Assembly: GCF_019399895.1 (NCBI RefSeq)
Contig: NC_091875.1
Span: 2,976,001-3,040,000, forward strand
Direction: 5' to 3'
Source of the DNA: Cardiocondyla obscurior
Lineage: Eukaryota; Arthropoda; Insecta; Hymenoptera; Formicidae
DNA: 64,000 nt
Of this stretch, positions 34,587 to 49,685 are shown one piece after another; position 1 is the first letter of the stretch, and every line of letters starts with the position of its first letter. The translations under genes and the position numbers were made by a program. The notes beneath the pieces are model-generated. The model did not search any database. It had not been told where the DNA came from and worked only from the letters and a program-made list of their open reading frames with translations.

Positions 34587-37049
34587 CTGCAACCAAATAA
34601 TAAATTATTGACCATAGCTACGAGAATTAACGTTGAGAAATTCATTTCGACTGTCACTCAGAAGTTTCGAAAAAAAAAAAAAAATTATACCGTCGGCGGC
34701 ATCGCCTGTGACAAATGCAGCAACTTTCTCTGCCTTTTCATTCGCGTATGTTCGCTGCTGCACGGCCGAAGAATAATTGCGCAGCGTTCTTTTTCCGTCT
34801 CCGTTCACAATTACGACACGCACCGGACTCGTGCAGAAAAATAGTTCGTCGCTGAGCAGCGACAGCAATATTCTCTAATTATCGTCCCCCGTGTTCCTAA
34901 CGAGGGTGCACGATTTCATGAGTTTGCGAGCTAGCGTGTATGATTTTTCCGAAAGGTAAGGTGGGCACCAACGCCTGAGAAAATAAGAGCTATCTTCTCG
35001 GAATACCGCCAGCTTTCTCAGGAATGCCCGCTAAGCATGAAATAATTATCAACGCATGCACGTGTCTCCGGAGACATTTCAGACATTATTTTTCCATTGC
35101 GAGACGAACGAAGTCGAACTAAATTATTCTTCCTGACTGTAATACTTGCATCCACAATTTTTCATTGCAAGTGACAAGCTCATAAGATCGTTAAAAAATC
35201 ATTAAAATACTTTTCTTAATTAATATTTCTCGATTAAAAAAAAAATTGTTTTAAAATGATAGAAGAGTTATACGACATTCGTTCGTTTGTATCCTTGCCT
35301 GGTATCATAAAAAAAATATACGGCTTATATCTTATAGCGCGGTACATAATACTAATCTTATAAGTACTTATTCTTCAAGTTATTTTATGGTTCCATTGCT
35401 GAGGCAGCCAATGAAGGGTAAGTGGATTCGTCTCGTAATGCGGGCTCGAGAAAGGGCTTTTCTACCAAACTCCACGGTTGATTAAGTTCAGAAGCGCCAG
35501 GAATAACTCGGCTAATGCCGAAAGGAATCGTTCGTTAGCGATAATTGCAATTGATCGATGGCATCAATCATCGTTACCGCCCATCTCGCGTGAACTTGTA
35601 TGAATGACGTTCTTATTTGCGCGGCTTCTACGATACATTACAAAGAGATACACGAGATGCTTAAGTAATTCGGTATCAAAGATAAATAACGTGAAAACTG
35701 TTCGACCTATCAATTAGGTTTTCTGGAAAAATCGTCTCTGTAATTTAATTAGATCGTAATATGTGCGCGGTTTAATTTTTCCAGCGCGACCGACACACAT
35801 TTTCCACGGGATGTTGCTCGGCGCTTTATCGATCTTCGGATGGACGGCGGGAGGAGCTCAAGTTCGAGTTTCAAACAAGAGTGCCTACTGTCCCGGAAAG
35901 TAATGTCGCCGAATCGATAGTGGAAAACGCGACTCTTCGTTCTTCGCGGTAGACGCGAAGACGCCACGTATTCACGATCGACCTTAACGCCGAGAAGCGC
36001 GAGGCGCAAACGGGTGAGAAAGTGCCTCTCTTCGCCGTGCCGAAAATAATTCCACCGGGTTAATGAATGAACGCTCGTGCACGTCGTAGCTTTACGTGCC
36101 AAGCTCGCACGCGCTTTAGAAAATCCAACCGCGACGTCGGCGCGGAAACTCGCGCGCGATTCGCTGCGTGAAATTTTTTTAACGACGTGGCGTCGATGAG
36201 AAGGCGCTCGAATGAAAAGTACCACGCATTTTCCCCTCCCCCTTTGGCCCTTTATTCTCTCGCGCGGAAACCGTAACGAGCTTCGCGGTTTTCCCGCGCA
36301 ATGTAATTTCCTTCAGTTTCAACGAACGCTACAACCGCCGTCGCTCGTCGAGAAATTCTCTCGGATGGCAGAGCCGGCGCCGAGAGCCGACAATTTGCAA
36401 AAATTTCCATTGCTCCGCGTTGCCTTTTTTTTTCCACGTGGAACTTGACCGATCGAACGGAAAAAGCGAGGCATTATCGAGTTGACGTCAATCAGATTGC
36501 AATTTAATTTAATAAAACGTTGCCGTACGTTAAATATTAAAATGGTTTTCGTTGAAAAAAGAAAAAAAAAAAAAAAGAGAGCGGAAAAGAAAAATAAAGC
36601 TGTTTTGATTTGCGGAATGAAAAATGTATCGATATTTTGTCGGCTAGTTATTTTTCACACCTCCGGGCGGTTGACTAAAGAACTTTTCAATAGTTATAAA
36701 TGTTTCAGAGGCCAATCGAACTAAAATAACGAGCCTGGCTAGTAATAACGTCGAGACGAGTTTATTAAAATATATTTGTAAACGGCGAAATAAACATTTT
36801 GACTGTTTTCGAAAAGCGAGCGACACACTTGTTCCTCCCCCTCGAAAATCGGATCACCGACAATCAAAATTGAAATTCAATCAATAAAAATTGGATTTTC
36901 ATTAATAATAGGCCGCAGCGCGGTAACGTCATTTCCGCCGGAATCGAGAGCACACGCGGAAACCTCTCGACTTCACTCGGATCTCCGCGTTTCATGGATG
37001 CGGCAAATAGGATCGGCGCGAAGTACGATAGGATAATCGAACTGTCGGG

Positions 37050-37116
37050 CTTAAGCAATCGCATTAAGCCACAGTACCACTGTCGCAGTAGGCAGCCTAA
37101 TGCGATTGCTACTTAG
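37050..37116. other. Stem-loop with 13-bp perfect stem
   Basis: AGCAATCGCATTA at 37054-37066 pairs perfectly with TAATGCGATTGCT at 37098-37110, followed after one A-C mismatch by two further pairs. The intervening about 30 bases contain a smaller ACAGT/ACTGT hairpin. The size is compatible with a pre-microRNA or a structured intronic element. It does not match any microRNA I know. Confidence 0.4.
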
Positions 37117-40100
37117 AATTGCGGCTATCCGACGAGCCTTCGAGGTGCGATAATCATCGCGTCGCAATAAAGCGCGCATTCTACCGCGTCGTAGACAGTA
37201 ATCTAGGAAGCGCGGTGGTCCCGCGATAAAAAGAACGGCCGCTAGCGCCTTTTTACGAAACGAGAATTCTTTCCAAGCGTGTTCCTTTTTAGATGTTCGA
37301 AAGCTCATGGGCTTTCACGTGCCAAACGTCGACCGGGGCTTATCTTCCGCGCAAATGATACTCGGACCGCGGGAGCAGCGCGTGGACCGCGCCGCGCTAT
37401 CTTTTAAACTTCCCCGACACAATCCCGAATACTCGGCGAGCGGATAAAATTTGCATCTAATTCCGGATTCGCCTTATCCGCCTTGGCCATTACGCAGCAC
37501 GGAGTTCGCACCGATTCGCAGTACTGCTGCGACACCCCCGGAAGAATATTTCTCCCCTTTATCTTCACCGACGGTATTCCGTCGGTCGGTTTTATACGGC
37601 TGAGCGCGGAATCATGTTGCCCGGATTCGTAAACGAATCGCCGCGGAATCTCCGCAGGCGGGGATTGTTATTTCGTCGGTTCAAACGGAGGGTGACTACG
37701 CGAAATGTTACGTTAACGTTTTCGAAAATATAACACACTCCGGGCGATCCAGACGCGCGAAGCGGGGCCGTCGTCTTTTTGTCGCGAAAAACGTGAGGGG
37801 AGATATCTGGATAAATGTCGCATCGCGGGTCTCGCGAGTCACGGGAAAATCCGCCGGCATACTAATCACATCCTTCGTATATAGCGCGCCTCTTATCGCC
37901 CCGGGACGGGATTCGCACGTCTCGCCCTTAAATCTTGTTCTACGACGAAACTTGCGAGGAACAAAAGTCCACCCGCGCCAAAATCGTGAACGATCGCCAT
38001 GTAGCCGGTGAATATATTTCCAATCGCGCGACCAAAGTGTAGGTATTCTCCACGGAGGCGTACAAAAGTGGCTGCTGTACGGCGCAATTTGATTAACCAC
38101 TCTCCGTTATAGTATTACCGATGGACATTGAATGCAAGTCGATGGGAGAAATCGCGAAGAGCAGAGCGACGCATTGATCAAAAAGGTGAAACGCATCGCG
38201 CTTCAAAGGATCAAACGGGGATTTATTTTCCAAGGGGGCGATTGTATTTCCCGCACAGCTCTTTTTGTCTTTTTTTTTTTTTTTTCGCGAGCATTTGACT
38301 GGTTGTGCCTCCGGTTATTTCTATTTTCCCGCGGACAAAGTAACGAACAGCACGGAAAAGTGATCGATCTAACAGTCGTTGTGCAGTCACGGGGACATCA
38401 AAGTGTCTCTTTATCGGCGTGTTGACCGGCGGAACAGGGTAACGGTTCGTTAACCGCCGTACGCGCCCATTTACCGCAAATTTTCAACTCGTTCTTCGCG
38501 AGGTTTCTCTTCGCGGTTGAAGAGAGCTCCGGCTCCTGATAAAAGATCGATAACGTCGTCTTCTGACGTGAGATCTTGCCGTAAAACGCGCGGTAAAAAG
38601 ACCTAAATGGGAATTAAATCGATTTTTAAAGAGGTTCCCCCGGGAAACGCTGATATTCTCATTACTTAATAAACATGTCGAAAACTTCGCGTCATTCAAA
38701 GAGAATTTAGGAAAAGGAGTTCGCGGCTCGACGTAAATGCGGCTTCGATATAATAATTTATAACGCGACCGACCGTGCGCGCCTTTTGTTTCAACCCAAA
38801 TTGAATAATGTACACGGACAATGAATAGAGAGAACAATAAGCGGGTATCTGAAATATTAAAGAATCGTAATTACCTCTCTATGGAAAATGAATTTAAAAA
38901 TGTATCTATATCTCTCTCTCGGAGCGTACAAAAAAAAAAAAAAAAAAAAAAAAAACTAACGTCCAGAACATATGCTATATTTTCTGATAAGATTGTTTTA
39001 TAGAATCTATTTGCGTATCGATCGCAGCGAACGCGGCTCGTAAGTATAATATTCGAATCAGCTCCGTGTTTGCGAAGGAGAAAATCGAATGAAGGGGGGA
39101 AGTTTTACGTTCGCCATAGAGGAAAGTCGGCCACGCGGATTTTCCAGCGGAGCTCGAACGTCGGGGCCCTCGGCGTACAAATTGGGAGGAAACTTTTCAT
39201 GACGGAGCGACGCGAGAAACGGCGCGGCCGAAAAACTCGACCGATGCCGGCCTAAGCGGATTACACAACTTTCCGTCTTGATAAACTACAATTTAAGTTC
39301 GCGCGTCTCTCGTTACGCTCTCTCGTGCCGGGCGAGAGATCGGCAAAAGTACGCGTAAGAGGAAAGCAACGTGACGCAACGGAAGTCCCGTTTCGTAATC
39401 TTTTTTTTCTACCGCGCAATGAAACGCATTGCGAGGGCACCGCGTGACTTTCCTCGCAGCTCGCGCGCGTATGATGATTAACTAACTCTTCGTTAGTCGG
39501 TTGAATCACCGTGCGCCAGTGCCATACATCGAGAATGACGCGTTCATTATAAGCCATTGTGCGAGCCACGCGCTCGTCGATTCTACATCGATGAGTACGT
39601 GGAACAACAAATTGCTAAACGACCACGTTCGATTACGCCGCGCACTCCTGCGGATTAGAAATCTTTAACCGTGAACAAATTCCAACTCCGGATCCCTCGC
39701 TGCTCGCTTTAAACAACCCAGACCTAACGCCTTTGTCACTTAAATACCGAATGATTAATAATCGTCGAATATATTTCGTTGGCGCCGCAGGTCGTTAAAA
39801 AATAATGTGCCCGAACTTGCTTCATTTTTTAGAACCTCAACTCGCGAATTGTTCATCACTTGTAATTTTTTTTTTTTTTTTTTTTTTTTTTAATCAAACT
39901 TTACATTTTTATTAAATGTTAGGAAAAGTGTAAATGTAAAAGTGTTTTTCGCAAGAATATTGATCCGCCAGGTCCTGCGGATCAATAACAAAAATAATTG
40001 GATAGAGATATGAAAGATACGTTTAATGTTCAGGAGGCATTTAAGTGCCTCGGAGAGTTAACGCGCATTACCACCCTCGATCCATTTTATTCCGACTTTA

Positions 40101-40381
40101 ATCCTTTTTTCAAATTCCACGACGGAGAGGAGAGACACTTTTCCTATTAAAACCACCAGCATTAACCGTTGTTTTCTCAACGAGAACCCGGGCTCCAGCA
40201 CTTCCATCCATGCTCTCCTCATTTGCGTAATGCCCTCTTGTTCTCGCTCATTTTCGCTATGCGCGTAAGCATTTCCATACTTCCTGCTTTTGTTTCTTTT
40301 TTTTTTTTTTCGGCAGCAAAGCTTCGTCTTTCATGCTTCGACTTGCAACACAAGTTGATTATTTTCACCCTTTTTTATATA

Positions 40382-40508
40382 AACTAGAACAAACCATGCG
40401 TGCGCGCTATTTTTCAATACAATTAAATTTTTATTTTCCAAAAGAAAACCAATCCAAAAGATGTTTTGCTAAATTTAAAATAAAAGAAAAAAAACCTGGC
40501 TTATTCTA
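40382..40508. repeat. Dispersed repeat, copy 1 (possible MITE)
   Basis: Begins AACTAGAACAAACCATG and ends AAAAACCTGGCTTATTCT. The two ends are imperfect inverted repeats of each other. The interior shares AAGATGTTTTGCTAAATT with the element at 53.7 kb. No clear target duplication is visible. Confidence 0.4.
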
Positions 40509-43500
40509 GTCTTGTATCTTAAAAAATTGGTGCGTTACGTATAAATTAGCTTTAGATTTAGATAATTTTACGCGCTTTAAAATTTATATATATAATAGAT
40601 TAAATTTAAAGCGTGCAAAATTAATATCTTTTTATTTCTCCCTTTCTTACACGTTAATCGCATCGCTTAGCACGAAAAATGTCTGATTTTTTAAATAAAA
40701 AGATTCTTTTCTTGTCACAAGAGATTTGATTTTCTATCAAATTGCACAGAACTTTTGGCGGACTCTGTCAAGGCGATTCTTCTGGAAAATGGCTCGTTGT
40801 GATGAGCCTTTTGCGACGTCGCGTCGCCGGCATCAAAAAAGATTTATCCATTCGCGTGACCAGGATTTGCCGGGACACACCGGTCTTTTTCATAGCGATG
40901 GTGAACGATAAAACATGCCGCACCCACGAGCTACGCCTCCGCGAGTCGTTCCTGCCTGGAAAACGTTGCTTACGGGAATAAAAGAGCCGTGCATTATTCA
41001 GCGGACGCGCATTTAGCGGAGCATGTTAAACTCGGCTCGATCTGCCTAGCATTTTACGCCCGGAGATGCTTTTCGCGAGACCTCGCCCCGGAACCGCGTC
41101 TACAAATCGCGCGAGATAATGCAAGTTGACGAGCCGCACGTAGGGAACGTCACCGGCTCCTAAGGAACAACTCTTCTTTATCTTTCAAGCGTCCGAGGAA
41201 AAACTTTTATCGACGTCGACGGTTTAACGTGTCTGCCTGAAACGTGCGTTGGAAATCGTTACGGAAGCAAACGCAAAAATTTAATTATCCGTCAATTTTA
41301 TTATATTAAAAGCGCTTCCGAATTCACGTGAAAAAGAAAGAGAGCGAGAGAGAGAAAAAAAAAAACAACAGTAAATTAAATCTACTGTGACAACAAAAAT
41401 CTTGCAAATTTCACTGTGCTAAATTGATTTATCATAACAGGTACGTGTTGACCGTGTAAATAAATTGTTCCTCCCTTCCTCCCCCGTATAACAGTTACAA
41501 ATTTCAAACAAATAATATTTCGAAAACAATTTAAAGCTATCGACCGGTGTTTGTCATATTGTAGTAGCGCGTTTTACGCACTACTTCCCGCGGGAACGCA
41601 CGAACGAAAATCGATAATCGCACGCCGTCCCGTTAATTTCCACCTAAAATAACGGCGCTCTTACGCTTTGTTTCCCAGCTAACAATGCCTTTCCTCGCGC
41701 GGCTTTCCCAGCTGGCAGTGCGCGGGTCTTCCCTCTCCTCGTGAAGCCCTCCCGCGAGATATATTACAAAGTTGCTTCTCATAAAAGTCGAAGCAGCTGC
41801 GCGTTTAGATTGTTTTAGAATGAGGTTCAGAAGCGCGATCTCGCGCTGTACGTATTTTGAGAGCAATCCTATTTCACAACTCTTATGATCTCGCTCGGTG
41901 GGTGCCTCACGTTAAATAAAAAAAATATAAATAAAAAAAAAGAAAGAAAAAAAAGGAATTAAATTAAAAAAAAAAAAAAGAAAAAATTAACTATTTTATT
42001 TTGAGCACGGCTCGTAATAGATTTCACTCGCCTACGATATCGCGAATCTATCGTGGCGCTATATAGTTCAGATTAGATTAATGATGACGCATCAGATAAG
42101 GCGATATTTAAATAGCGTATCAGAAGGTAAATAAATTGGAAGAAATGTACGCGTAGCTGCAAATCCGATTATCTCGGCGCATTTGCGTAGTGCAATTGCT
42201 CCCGTTATCAAAGACACCGGGTATTTCTTGCGATACTTCCCGTCTTTAGGAACAAGGGCTTTTACGCTCTTCGAGATGACGGCAGCGTGCATGAACTATT
42301 ATTACAAAGGATCCTCGTAGGAAACAAACGCTCGACTGCCGGCGTTCTCTCATCCTCTGAGCGACGCTAATGAAATACCTTACAAATGCCAGGAATTTCA
42401 GACAGTATTGAGTAGCTTAATTAAAATCGTTTTTGCAGCATAGCGATCGTGACTTCGCAAGTATGAGCTAATGATGAATGCGACAATAAAATCGCTTGTC
42501 GCGAAATATACAAAAATGCGGCCGAGCTTCGGAGGGCCCGCGCGGCGTAACGAGCGAGCCGGGGAAAGCGCGCGACGTGCGGTAATGCGCTCTGAAATAA
42601 ATATTGCACGCGGAATTGCAACGCGCGTACGTGGTCATCCGAAACTCTCGCGTTTCACGTAGCGGCGGGCCGAAATGAAGCGCGACGGGAAGGCGAATGG
42701 AATCGAAATGCGTGTCGACAGCGCGCGGGATATCGCCGCGCCTTTCAACGGGTATCGACGCGATACGAAGCGACAAAAGGGTCTTTTTACTTCCCCGCAA
42801 TCGCGATTGACATTTTTACTCTACCCCGTTACTTCCAGTCGTGAATTTCCAGAACGCCTCCCCGAGAGGGGATCTCCCTGAAAATGAATTTCGCGTAGCG
42901 CAACGTCGGTGCATCGACCTCGACGATCGATATTCGCCGGCGGCCCGAAAAACGGCGCGGAGGACGTATGAAAAGGGGCACCCGCGAGAGAGATTTCAAT
43001 TTTTATCTTCGCCCCATAAAAATTGTTTATTCCTCTGCCGGTCCCCGTTGCCGCGTGAGAACTGTCTGCTGCGGATAATATACGCGAGCGACGTTCGGCA
43101 TGCATCCTTCTATCTCCGGTACTGCGCCATCGTATCCACGTCGTCGATGAGCTCGCGCGAGAAAGCAAATGCGAAAGAATTTATCGTCCAATAATAAACG
43201 CGTAAAGTTGAATAATCTCGCTTTAGGACGGTGTTTTATTAGCTCATAACGCTCCTCGAATTGTAAAATATTGTTCTCGTGCATGCACACGTCAGGCGAC
43301 TCTTGATTAAATTATCGACAGTTCGCTATATAGTTGCAGACGGAAATTTAAAGGGCATATCGTTCTAACGTATTGTATGGCTTTCGGATCCTCGCGGACT
43401 AAGTTATAAATCTTATTTTTTTATAGATTATCTCACACCCTGGGATTTTTCGCGGATTGCCCCGATGGTGGTACTTCCGGCAGAGAAGCGGCAGCTTTCC

Positions 43501-44089
43501 GTAGTTGAGCGTAATATCACCCGGCGACGTATCCCGTCCTCTCCATCGACCAAAATGTTCTCGTCGATTTTTATCGAGGCCTCGGTGACGGCGGTATTGA
43601 ATTTGCGGTCGAGCGAGATGGCTCTTCCGGACCGGAAGTAGATTCACCGAGCATTATGGAAATAAAACGGGGTCGTTTTGGAAAGCAATGGTTGTCGATA
43701 AAATTGATTTTCGAAGTGTTTGCTCGAAAAGGTCAATGGCCATTTTCTCTGTAAAGCGAGTTTCGTTAATGCGACAACATGAATTTCTGAATTTGCCATT
43801 CGTCGGATATAATCTTTTTAATAACGTCCCTAGGAGGTTCAAAACCGTTCAATCAGTTTTGAATTGAAAATATGTAGATGAGATAAAATTGGAAAAAAAT
43901 GGTTGATAAATAAGATAGTCCAAAAATTAAATTGACGGTGTGACCTAATCTAAATTAAAAAATTAAATTGTATCTTTATTTATTTCCTAAAATCCTACGA
44001 CATTTCGTAATTACTATCAATCTACTCGCGCAGTTTCGCTTCGAATATTACGGTTTATCATTAAAATGTCAAAGTTAAATGTTGTACAG

Positions 44090-44120
<31 letters not shown>

Positions 44121-47100
44121 GAAGAATGTAATATAATCGCGTGCTATGGCGATTGTGCAGCGGCGAAGACTCGAAGATGTGTACAGAGGACCTTTCTGGC
44201 GCAGCCTTCTACTCATATTTCAGAATCCCTTTCTGTCGTTGCATCCTGAAAAAGGTCGCCCACCCTCGCCACGCGAAAACGAGGACAAAGAGCCATTTTG
44301 CCGTAATGCGATACGTCACGTTGCCATACGTAAGGCTATTTTGTGTAGCCGATTTAATCCCGCGTGAAGATCTCTCTCCGTTGCCCAGAGATCATCTTGA
44401 CGAACGGCGCGTAAAACTAGTGGGATGAGTTTCAGTGTATTTGTCATAAACCGCCTTCGTCGTTATTTATACAAAAAGAAATTAATTAAAAAAAAGCCAC
44501 GTGGATTATTTTTTAAATTGTTTTATACCGCCATTTAACAATGTTTTTTTTAATTATTTTTTTTTTTTATATAAAGAACAGAAGTTTAATCGAAATTTGA
44601 TTAAGAACCGCCATCGAGGCCTCATCAGTTTTAAAAAGGTAAGCACTGCCTTCAGAAGCTACCCACCGATGATTGTGAAACTTATCGATCATATCTGTCG
44701 CATTAATCAAGCTGCACAATGGCGGCATGCATTCGCGTACGGAGAGCTCCCGTAAAATCATACCGCCGGCAGAATCCGCATCTCGCTTCGCCTCGAGCAG
44801 AACCGATTTCATTAATCTTCTTACATCAATGCGATGCCTCTCATCTCCGTTCGCCGAGAACGTACCGCGGCGGCTCCTATGCATTTAGGTCATTACGTAT
44901 CTATACAAAAGCCTCTCGCCGGTGTATGCAAATCTCTCAATGGCAATGATCAACCATTAAGCCAATTTCGTCGGTGCATGATATCGATACGAGAAATGCA
45001 CTTCGTCTCGAAATAAAACGTTATCGGATAGTCCGAAATGTCTTGGTTGATCGGCAAAAGGCGCGGACATTTTCTGAAGGCTGAAATTTACGTAGACAAA
45101 GACACGTCCACACCCTGCGATAGAATGGACGATTCCCTTAGCCGGAGGGTGGCCATTGATATGAAATATAGCTCGTCGTGATATACATATATGTGAAATT
45201 TCACGTTTACCCGTTCCATAAATTTGTAGCTTATCTTAATTATTCCTGCCAGTTTCCGTTTTATTTTAACTATTTTCTATTCAAAACTGATATCTTGAAC
45301 TTGAGGGAGTATAAAAAAAAGTTACGCCCAACGTTAGTCCGGTTCTACATACACATATGTATACATGTACCTACATCTGAGCGAGCATCTGAGATATATA
45401 CAGCGTAGTTACTCGAGGTGGACGAAACACGATACATTATTACCACTGCTCGACATTTGTCTTCGTCAGGACAATCTCACAATTACGAAACGCATGTCAG
45501 GCGAATACGAGTCCTGGGACTCTCATTTTCACAAATTCTGCTCAGTTGCGATGTGTGACATTTTCGCGAAAGTACACTTTCACCGCGCGCACGAATAAAC
45601 TGGAAATATTCTTGGAAATACGGTTGAAAGCTCGAGCTTGCAGCTCGCGTTTGCAAAATTGTTCGTTGAAAAAAAATGCGAACATTAAAATACCGATTGT
45701 TGTCGGCTGCCGTAAAATATGAAAACGCACGGCGGGACGTGATCGTTAATTGTAAAATAAAATTTTTTTTTAATATAATAAAATACGATGTGATTTTCCT
45801 AAATGCAAAATCGACGATCTGAACATTTAACACGTATATCAAATATGTATATTAAATATCTCTGAACGCGTGGAAAATATTTTCCCCGTGCTTTCGAAGC
45901 ACAAAGTGCAAAATTGCTTGATATCGGAAATACCAGATACTTCATCTCGGTGCATGACGAGAGAAAAAAAAAAAAAGGGGGAAAAAAAGCAGAATGCTGA
46001 CGGGGTCTTTTTCTCTATATCCCTCGCTCAAACTCTTTTGGCTAACCTATTCATCATTTTTCGTCATTTCTCTCTTAAATCTCTTATCAAATAAATCTAA
46101 CGATTTTCTCTTTAGAAAAAAAAAAAAAAGTATAATATTTCTCGAAAACAACTATCTGTGATTTAAAAAAACGATTTCTGCGTTTATTAAAATATAATTC
46201 AAGCGAGTGTTTCTGAATAATTATTGAAACATTGGCTTCGGGCATTATCGCGCCGACGTCGCCGAATTTTTAATCCACACTTCATCGATTCATGAGAATT
46301 TATGCAGCTGAGCGCGTAATTAGAACCACGTCGTGTTTTGTGAGCGCAGACCCGGTTCGAACAGAACGCGACGCATGCACATGCGGTTTATACGCAAAAT
46401 TCCTGACTTTAATTATACGTCGCACATGCAGTTTCCGGCGGCAAACGGCCGCGTCGCGCGACCGCAAGCGAAATTACGTCGTCTCGCGTGTCTTCGTGCG
46501 AGGCTGCACTCGCATATCCGACGGAAGATCGCGACCGACGTCCTCCTTTCCTCGGAGGAGCACGCGCGTATTTTTTTATATCGCGATAAAAGTGCGAATC
46601 CCAGACGTGGCGAATCGATATCCTTCCTATCCGATACACGATCGTATTGTCGGAGGGGTACGTGCAGTCGCGCGTCAACAGGAAGTGTCGTCTCTCGGCA
46701 AACATTCAGCCGCGCGGAGAAACTCGACCGCGTGCTCGCAGCGCGAGGGAACAAAACTTTACGGCGCCGCCACCGCGAAATGAAGACCCCGGAAGAGGTA
46801 ACTTTCGTACGCGAATCGTCGGATTCCGGTATGCCGGAATCCAGGCAAATCGAGGACACGGTACGGTATATCCGGGTCCCGAGAATAAAATAAAAAAAGG
46901 GATCCTCAATTTTCTTCACAGACGTCACGTGCGAAATTGACGCTCAGTCTTTTCGCAGCTTGCGCCGAAGTAACGAGAGCGACGAGATTTCCGAATGGAA
47001 AGTCTCGAGTAGTATCGAAGCTTTTTCCGGTTTTTCAGAGGATACGCGGGCGCCGATTCCAACGTTCCGAACGGGAAACGAGTGCCTTAAATATGAAACG

Positions 47101-49538
47101 CTCACACGCGAGCCGGGCTGGATAACGGCCCGTCTGCGCGAAAAGTGGCTGCTATTTCCGGCGGGATTACCTGTCAGGATAATCTGGAAGTAAAATCTTG
47201 CAAAGTCTATTGGCGCGCGGAAAGTCTATCCAGGAAAAAGTGGCCGTATGCGCATGCATAATGTTAATAAATAAACGCGAAAGTAAAACGGTACGTATCA
47301 AATAAAGATCGGTGAATCCCTAAATTTATTCATTGACGAAAATGAATATTCATCTCGTTTAATTTCGAGATTAATAACAACGCGAGTACCCGACTCGAAC
47401 TAACAGAAACGTCGTAACTATCCGCGACGGCTAATGAAAAATCAACAAATTTCGTTTAAACATCGTTTCATGCGGCACGAAGCAGAGGACGAGCGGACGT
47501 TCGTCCGCGAGTCCATGTGGTACAGTCGCCGTTAGGTGCACAAGAGACCTGTCACTTTTTTTTTTTTTTTTCCACTTCCCGCTAAGGTGGTGATCTTTAA
47601 ATGGACTCTGCGGCCGGACCACGCGTCGCTCTGCACACGTGTGCGTGTCGGCGTTTGTGAAAACACCGGATCGCCTGGCGCAGGTCATCCACCGTCTGTC
47701 GCCGAGAAGCCCTTTGTTGCGCCCGAGCGCGACTAGTCAAACTGGAAGAAGGCGTTCTACGAACCGGCGGCATTCCTCCTCGGCAGACGCGGATAATTTC
47801 GCACCTTGCGCGGACAATCGCGGGGTACGAGAAAGGAGACGAGGAAGCCCGGCGATATAAATAGATTTCGCCGACCGAAAGTTACCCGCGTCGCCGTCAA
47901 GCGTAAATCGCGCGAAATAAAATTCCACTTCGGTTTACGGGCGCGGGGTTTGTGAAAAATCGATCGCAGCGTAAACGGGGTCGACGCTGGTTTATCGGGG
48001 ATGAATTATCCGCGGATCCCCCGCCGATAGTTGCGTAAGCATCGAAGCTCCAAATTGTCGGAGCCGCGGCGACCATTTCGCGGTAATTGGATCACGCGCG
48101 GATCATCGGCGGCGCAAATGGAAACATCCTTTTTAAATGAGACGTCGGCGATCCCGTCAAATTTTTCCGGCAAGCGTAACCCTTCACCGCCTATCGATCT
48201 TCTGACCACGTTATTTCACGGAAAGTTTGCCCCCCCCCCTCCTTCTTTGCGCAAACGGCTCCTTGTCAGTCACGGTTGTTGTCTTTTCTATCGACAATTT
48301 ACGTAGGGAGATTTTGCGACAGGAGGATAACGATCCTTCAAGCGATAATGCCGACGGTGACGTCGCACGGCGGAAATGCGGGAAGTTCAACGACCTCGTT
48401 ATCCCTAGCCCGCGCTAAATAAGCTTCGGAGGCATTTTCACGCGACGTGCATTATGACGTTTGTGCAATTACGCTCATAATAACAATATTAGTTTTCTCC
48501 ATGGGGGACTCGTTTCGCGGCGATTAACGCCGGCAACGTAATAATATAATACGCAAAGGTAAATCTTAAACGAAGAGCCGGTCTCTTGAAAAACGCCGGC
48601 AACGATTAACCTTATACATGTATATATTATTATACATAAGAAGGATAAGAAGATAATTTATCTTCGCGAAAGGAAGTTTTAACCCGACTCCCCCGATATC
48701 GGCTTGCTTAACGATCCCATCAAAGCGAAGGCTTGAAAGTTAATTTCGGAAAAGAAAAATATGCTTTCGGCCTGGAAAGCAAAACGTTTTGCACCTGGAG
48801 CGTAAGTGCAACCTTGCCTCGACAGCCGGCGGGGAATAGGCCTGATCGCCGGATCGGCCGTTGCACCTGTCAAGATATGTTATTTAATTCCACCGTTCCA
48901 GTTTCGTCGCGCGCTTGCTTTCGCTGGCGACACCGAGAAGCGCGCGTAATCGGCGAGAGACCGTTCATCGTGTATCCGATGCATCTTTGCTGGCTCTCCA
49001 TCGGTTTGTGCTACGCGAAGACTTGTCGCGACGAAAGCGTCGCCGTGAAAATTCGAGAAGCTATTGCCCAAATTATTCTACCGTGCTCTTCTTTTATTTT
49101 ATTTTTTTTTTCTTCTCCTGAATAATAATGTTCTTCATCGCGGAATCCTAGCTTTTAACGTCCCGCGAGATTCCGACGCCGGTGAGCATGACAATACATT
49201 GAATTTCCATACGGTACGACGTTGTAAGTCAAACCGAATTGCATCGGATTCCCAGGACGAATTCCTAAGAGCCGAGAGCAGGAGCCGGAACGGGCGACGA
49301 CTCGCCTCGGGGACGCGGGAATTAATTTGCGGCTTGGGCCCGGGCGCTCTGCTCTCGCTCGTCTAACTCCCGGGTAACTATCGCGTGCGGATATGCGAGG
49401 TTCGATGTGTGGCACAACTCGCAACTCCAGCAGAGCCTACTCGTATTAACGCGCCAGGATAGAATTTGCTAACTGCGAATCGTTTCGTACATACCTTCGC
49501 GACCCGCGAGGATCGATACGGTCGTCATGACAACGCGG

Positions 49539-49651
<113 letters not shown>

Positions 49652-49685
49652 GCCTCTCTCATTCTCTCGCTCGCTATCTTTCTCT

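Noticed and set aside
34605..34868. Minus-strand frame just upstream of the first ZSWIM8 exon seen, considered as the missing N-terminal exon
   Set aside because: It lacks the conserved acidic N-terminal signature of ZSWIM8, ends in a poly-Phe stretch from a T-run, and offers no in-phase donor before the acceptor at 34587.
46292..46928. Cluster of overlapping frames of 163-186 codons on both strands
   Set aside because: Several frames are open at once, all Arg/Ser/Ala-rich, which reflects scarcity of stop codons in CpG-rich DNA. No domain, splice structure or family match.
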